A program made the translations under genes and the position numbers. Positions 61,304 through 64,000 of a stretch of DNA of 64,000 bases are shown here, one piece after another (positions within the stretch are counted from its first letter, which is position 1; each line of letters begins with the position of its first letter). A model generated the notes under the pieces. The model made no database searches and was not told the DNA's origin. It was given only the letters and a program-made list of their open reading frames with translations. The stretch lies in NCBI GenBank assembly GCA_041855445.1, contig JBHAEG010000007.1, forward strand, positions 72,997 through 136,996. Reading direction: 5' to 3'. Origin of the DNA: Faucicola sp041855445. GTDB taxonomy: Bacteria; Pseudomonadota; Gammaproteobacteria; Pseudomonadales; Moraxellaceae.

Positions 61304-62623
61304 ATGTCCTTTAAAATTCGTCATTTGGCACTTGCAATTGCTAGTTTATCATCAGTAAACTTAGCGTATTCGGCAGGTCTTGACCGTTCAGGACAAGATA
61401 TTACTGCTTTTTTACAAGATGGTACATATGCTGAAGTTTCTTATACTTATATTGACGCTGATGTGTCAGGTTATGATAATAGCAACATAAGTTCAACTGA
61501 TTTAACAACTTATGTTCAAGGCAGTAAAATTGGTGATATTGCTGAAGAGTATGACTTTTTCCGCTATGGCGTAAAAACAGATATTAATGATACGTTTAGT
61601 GTGGGGGTCTTATTTGATGAGCCGTTTGCGGCTGCTGCAAAATATGAAGGAAGCAATAATTTTGTTTCTGCTGATGCTAACAGCACTATTCAACAATTAA
61701 CTGGCATGACAATGACTCAAGCTGTACAAGCTTTTGGTAATGCTACAAGTGCTGGTAATACTACGTTAGCCAATCAATTGGTTCGTGCGATTGCCATGGC
61801 TAATACGTCTGGCACCCTAGCTGGTGAACAAACTAACGTTGAAGTTCGTACTAAAAATTTGACAGCATTACTTGGTATGAAATTTGGACAGAATAAAAAT
61901 TTTCAAGTGTATGCAGGTCCTGCGGTACAAAATTTGACAGGTGAAGTAAAATTGCGGGGGGTTGCTTATCAAGCTGCAACAGGTTATAACGCTCGTATCT
62001 CACCAGACCAAGCTTATGGCTGGGTTGCTGGGGTTGCTTATAGTAAACCTGAAATTGCATTAAAAGCGTCTTTAACTTATCGCTCAGAAATTGACCATGA
62101 GTCATCTATTACAGAAAATTTTCCAATAGTACCACGAGCAACAACTCAAGATTTTTCAGTGACGTTACCAGAGTCATATAATTTAGACTTTCAAACTGGG
62201 GTCAATCCAACCACCTTATTAACCGCCAAACTGCGTTATGTGCCATGGAGTGATTTTCATATTACCCCTCCATTCTATAATCAAATGTCAAATCTTCCAC
62301 TTGTTAGCTATGATGATGACCAATGGTCTGCTGAGCTTGGTTTAGCCAAACGTCTTAATCCAAAATTAGCCCTCTCTGGCAATATCGGCTGGGACAGTGG
62401 TGCAGGTAATCCTGTCACGTCTTTAGGTCCAATTGAAGGTTATTATAGCGTAGGTTTAGGTGCAAAATATAATTTTACCCCTGAATGGTCGATTTCAGCA
62501 GGTGGTAAATATTTAAAATTTGGCGATGCCAAAGGAAAAATTCCAACATCTAAAGTCGTCAGTAACTTTGAAGACAATGACGGCTATATTTTAGGGGTAA
62601 AATTAGCGTATCAGGCAAAATAA
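61304..62623 (+). CDS. FadL-family outer-membrane transport protein
   Basis: A 439-residue beta-barrel protein of the OMPP1/FadL/TodX family for uptake of fatty acids or other hydrophobic compounds. The signal peptide is MSFKIRHLALAIASLSSVNLAYSA. The mature N-terminus has the family's plug-like GLDRSGQDITAF, then barrel strands such as YAEVSYTYIDADVSGYD, FFRYGVKTDINDTFSVGVL and ISAGGKYLKFGDAKG, and the end KLAYQAK with a near-terminal aromatic. AAGGAG lies eight bases before the ATG. Substrate unknown. Confidence 0.92.
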   Translation: MSFKIRHLALAIASLSSVNLAYSAGLDRSGQDITAFLQDGTYAEVSYTYIDADVSGYDNSNISSTDLTTYVQGSKIGDIAEEYDFFRYGVKTDINDTFSVGVLFDEPFAAAAKYEGSNNFVSADANSTIQQLTGMTMTQAVQAFGNATSAGNTTLANQLVRAIAMANTSGTLAGEQTNVEVRTKNLTALLGMKFGQNKNFQVYAGPAVQNLTGEVKLRGVAYQAATGYNARISPDQAYGWVAGVAYSKPEIALKASLTYRSEIDHESSITENFPIVPRATTQDFSVTLPESYNLDFQTGVNPTTLLTAKLRYVPWSDFHITPPFYNQMSNLPLVSYDDDQWSAELGLAKRLNPKLALSGNIGWDSGAGNPVTSLGPIEGYYSVGLGAKYNFTPEWSISAGGKYLKFGDAKGKIPTSKVVSNFEDNDGYILGVKLAYQAK

Positions 62624-62647
62624 TCACCACTTAAATTAATGCTTTGA

Positions 62648-62681
62648 AAATAGCCTTCAGATTTTTAATTTTCTAAGGCTA
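62648..62681. terminator. bidirectional terminator between fadL-like gene and LysR gene
   Basis: AATAGCCTT and AAGGCTATT form a stem around an A/T-rich loop of about 16 bases. T-runs follow on the plus strand (TATTTT), and A-runs lead in on the other side. It lies between two convergent genes. Confidence 0.75.
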
Positions 62682-62687
62682 TTTATT

Positions 62688-63560
62688 TTACACTTTTAAT
62701 CCTAACATCTGTAATAATGCTGACATACTGGCTGAAACGGTGATATTTGGATTAGTGACTAATCCTAAATAACGCTGTAACTCAATTGGTTTATCCATAT
62801 TCACAGGTTGCAAATCTTTATTAATCAACGTTTCTGGCAATACTGACCAACCCAATCCCACCGACACTAACATACGAATAGACTCTAATGGATTAGTACT
62901 CATGGTCGCATAAGGTTTTAAATTATGTTTGGCAAATTCTGCTAACGTAATTTGACTAGTAAACGTATTCGCTGAAGGTAAAATCGCAGGATAATTCGCA
63001 AGTTGTTCTAAAGTAACATTCGTTCGTTGAGCGAGTGGCGACAATGTGCCTGTCACAAAATATAACGGGTCTGACCATAACATATGATAATTTAAACGTT
63101 TATCATACACAGGAGGCAACGTTAAAAATGCCATAGATAAATTACCATCTAATACGGCTTTATGAGCTTCTTCAGAATCAACAAAGTGTACTTCTAACTG
63201 TACTGATGGATACGTTTGAATAAACTGTTTTAACATCGGTGGTAAATGATGTAATCCCACATGATGACTCGTACCAATAATTAATTTTCCAGAAACAGTG
63301 TGCTGACGATTTTTTAAATTAATTTTTAAGTTATCGTAATCATCTAGCCAACGTTTTGCATGAGGCATTAAATCATGGGCAGCTTGCGTAGGAATAATAC
63401 CTCGACCCACTGTATCAAACAATATTACATCAAATTCATCTTCTAAATTTTTAATTCTTTTACTCACTGCAGGCTGAGTAATAAATAACTTATCAGCGGC
63501 TTGGGAAATACTACCTGTTTGCATTACAGCAAGAAAAGTATTTAAATTTGTGGTATTCAT
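62688..63560 (-). CDS. LysR-family transcriptional regulator
   Basis: A LysR-type regulator of 290 residues from ATG 63560 (the longer frame needs TTG). The N-terminal winged helix-turn-helix spans about residues 1-60 (FLAVMQTGSISQAADKLFIT and PAVSKRIKNLE, given in parts). The rest is a periplasmic-binding-like effector domain (about 88-290). It is divergent from leuC. LysR genes next to leuC are a recurrent arrangement in related bacteria, so regulation of leucine biosynthesis is likely, but the effector is not predictable. Confidence 0.9.
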   Translation of the reverse strand: MNTTNLNTFLAVMQTGSISQAADKLFITQPAVSKRIKNLEDEFDVILFDTVGRGIIPTQAAHDLMPHAKRWLDDYDNLKINLKNRQHTVSGKLIIGTSHHVGLHHLPPMLKQFIQTYPSVQLEVHFVDSEEAHKAVLDGNLSMAFLTLPPVYDKRLNYHMLWSDPLYFVTGTLSPLAQRTNVTLEQLANYPAILPSANTFTSQITLAEFAKHNLKPYATMSTNPLESIRMLVSVGLGWSVLPETLINKDLQPVNMDKPIELQRYLGLVTNPNITVSASMSALLQMLGLKV

Positions 63561-63705
63561 AAACAACTTGCTCTAACGATGTTCACTATATAAATATAAA
63601 TAAAAGTTATTATATCATAAAAATGTATTATTTATTATTATAAATAAGTATTCCAAAAATTTTATAAAAATATAAAAATCATCAATAATTATTATAATAA
63701 TAATC

Positions 63706-63721
63706 TGATATACTGGTATCA
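63706..63721. promoter_or_regulatory. candidate LysR-type operator upstream of leuC
   Basis: TGATA (63706-63710) and TATCA (63717-63721) flank a 6-base centre, about 80 bp before leuC in the LysR/leuC divergent region. The size and dyad symmetry suit a LysR-type binding site. Confidence 0.35.
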
Positions 63722-63800
63722 TATGATTTTTTCATTATTTTAGAATTCTTTAGCAGTCGCTATTTTTTGTAAAATTTTTTTGATAATTAGGATACCCACA

Positions 63801-64000
63801 ATGGCAGGCAAAACCCTTTATGACAAATTATGGGACGACCACTTGGTCAAACAACGTGATGATGGCTCAAGTTTGATTTACATTGACCGTCAATTATTAC
63901 ACGAAGTAACATCACCACAAGCATTTGAAGGCTTGGAGCTTGCAGGTCGCAAGCCTTGGCGTTTATCGGCAAATGTCGCAACCCCTGACCACAACGTGCC
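63801..64000 (+). CDS. leuC: 3-isopropylmalate dehydratase large subunit (partial, 5' end only)
   Basis: The aconitase-like enzyme of leucine biosynthesis. I translated the 66 codons present: MAGKTLYDKLWDDHLV, then GSSLIYIDRQLLHEVTSPQAFEGL, given in parts, then RPW-like KPWRLSANVATPDHNVP. This is the unmistakable LeuC N-terminus, with the H and TPDHNVP blocks. AGGA lies nine bases before the ATG at 63801. The gene continues beyond the window; leuD and leuB probably follow. Confidence 0.96.
   Translation, partial: MAGKTLYDKLWDDHLVKQRDDGSSLIYIDRQLLHEVTSPQAFEGLELAGRKPWRLSANVATPDHNV

Noticed and set aside
61327..61344. TGGCAC followed by TTGC-like bases near RtcR, resembling a sigma-54 promoter
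   Set aside because: It lies inside the FadL-like coding sequence just after its start codon and the spacing is off by one base; probably coincidental.
1..64000. tRNA, rRNA, CRISPR array, prophage or complete insertion sequence
   Set aside because: Scanned by eye; none seen. A tRNA search program would be decisive but was not available.

Overview
The window is AT-rich chromosomal DNA from a gammaproteobacterium, most likely of the family Moraxellaceae (Moraxella-like, with Acinetobacter-type relatives as the alternative). The grounds are a fused nuoCD in a nuoA-B-CD-E-F order, the pilF-rodZ-ispG-hisS-yfgM-bamB-der block, a LysR gene divergent from leuC, strong preference for A/T-ending codons (CAA, TTA), and no visible rRNA, tRNA, phage or complete insertion sequence. 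About fifty genes are real and most of the window is housekeeping.

Layout from left to right. 1-4970: start of the respiratory complex I operon (nuoA to nuoF, read leftward; nuoF runs off the edge). 5427-11488: envelope and ribosome genes (lolA, rplU-rpmA, surA-lptD). 11657-14051: creD with a small unlisted 56-codon ORF behind it, and an alpha/beta hydrolase. 14133-19206: sbcD-sbcC, with an extraordinarily glutamine-rich SbcC. 19221-27073: the most unusual region, a Ter (tellurium-resistance-like) stress module in two leftward operons separated by phoU. 27307-31730: rep, a small membrane protein, hemB and a thioesterase. 31787-37859: a tripartite RND efflux operon. 38027-42707: ispB, an NlpD-like LysM/M23 protein, a secreted unknown protein and a PBP5-type carboxypeptidase. 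42765-50746: der-bamB-yfgM-hisS-ispG-rodZ-pilF. 51007-53219: rlmN, a small secreted protein and ndk. 53469-58824: FMN-binding glutamate-synthase-like protein, a phosphodiester glycosidase-like protein, ychF, an RnfB-like ferredoxin and nth. 58826-61076: a PaiB-like protein and the CARF/sigma-54 regulator RtcR. 61304-64000: a FadL porin, a LysR regulator and the start of leuC.

The Ter module is the best candidate for a little-described system. Operon A (promoter near 27128-27156, with a tandem 13-bp direct repeat at the predicted transcript start) encodes a TerD-like/trypsin-like protease fusion, a NYN nuclease/LOTUS/LOTUS/TerD fusion, and a phosphoribosyltransferase-TRSP protein whose start overlaps the preceding stop. 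Operon B encodes a HAD phosphatase, a StiP-type phosphoribosyltransferase/PELOTA protein and an HpcH/HpaI aldolase-like enzyme, with overlapping or nearly abutting reading frames. The enzyme set matches the pathway that comparative genomics has proposed makes a nucleoside-like metabolite alongside Ter proteins. Here the TerD domains are fused to a predicted RNase with RNA-binding domains and to a predicted protease. No TerC and no ATP-grasp partner is visible in the window. My inference is a metabolite- or metal-gated RNA/protein-processing stress response, possibly defensive.

Where a candidate start codon had a good ribosome binding site, or was the ATG downstream of a rare TTG/GTG start, I used that ATG rather than the longest possible frame. 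All functional calls come from motif recognition by eye; no database was searched.
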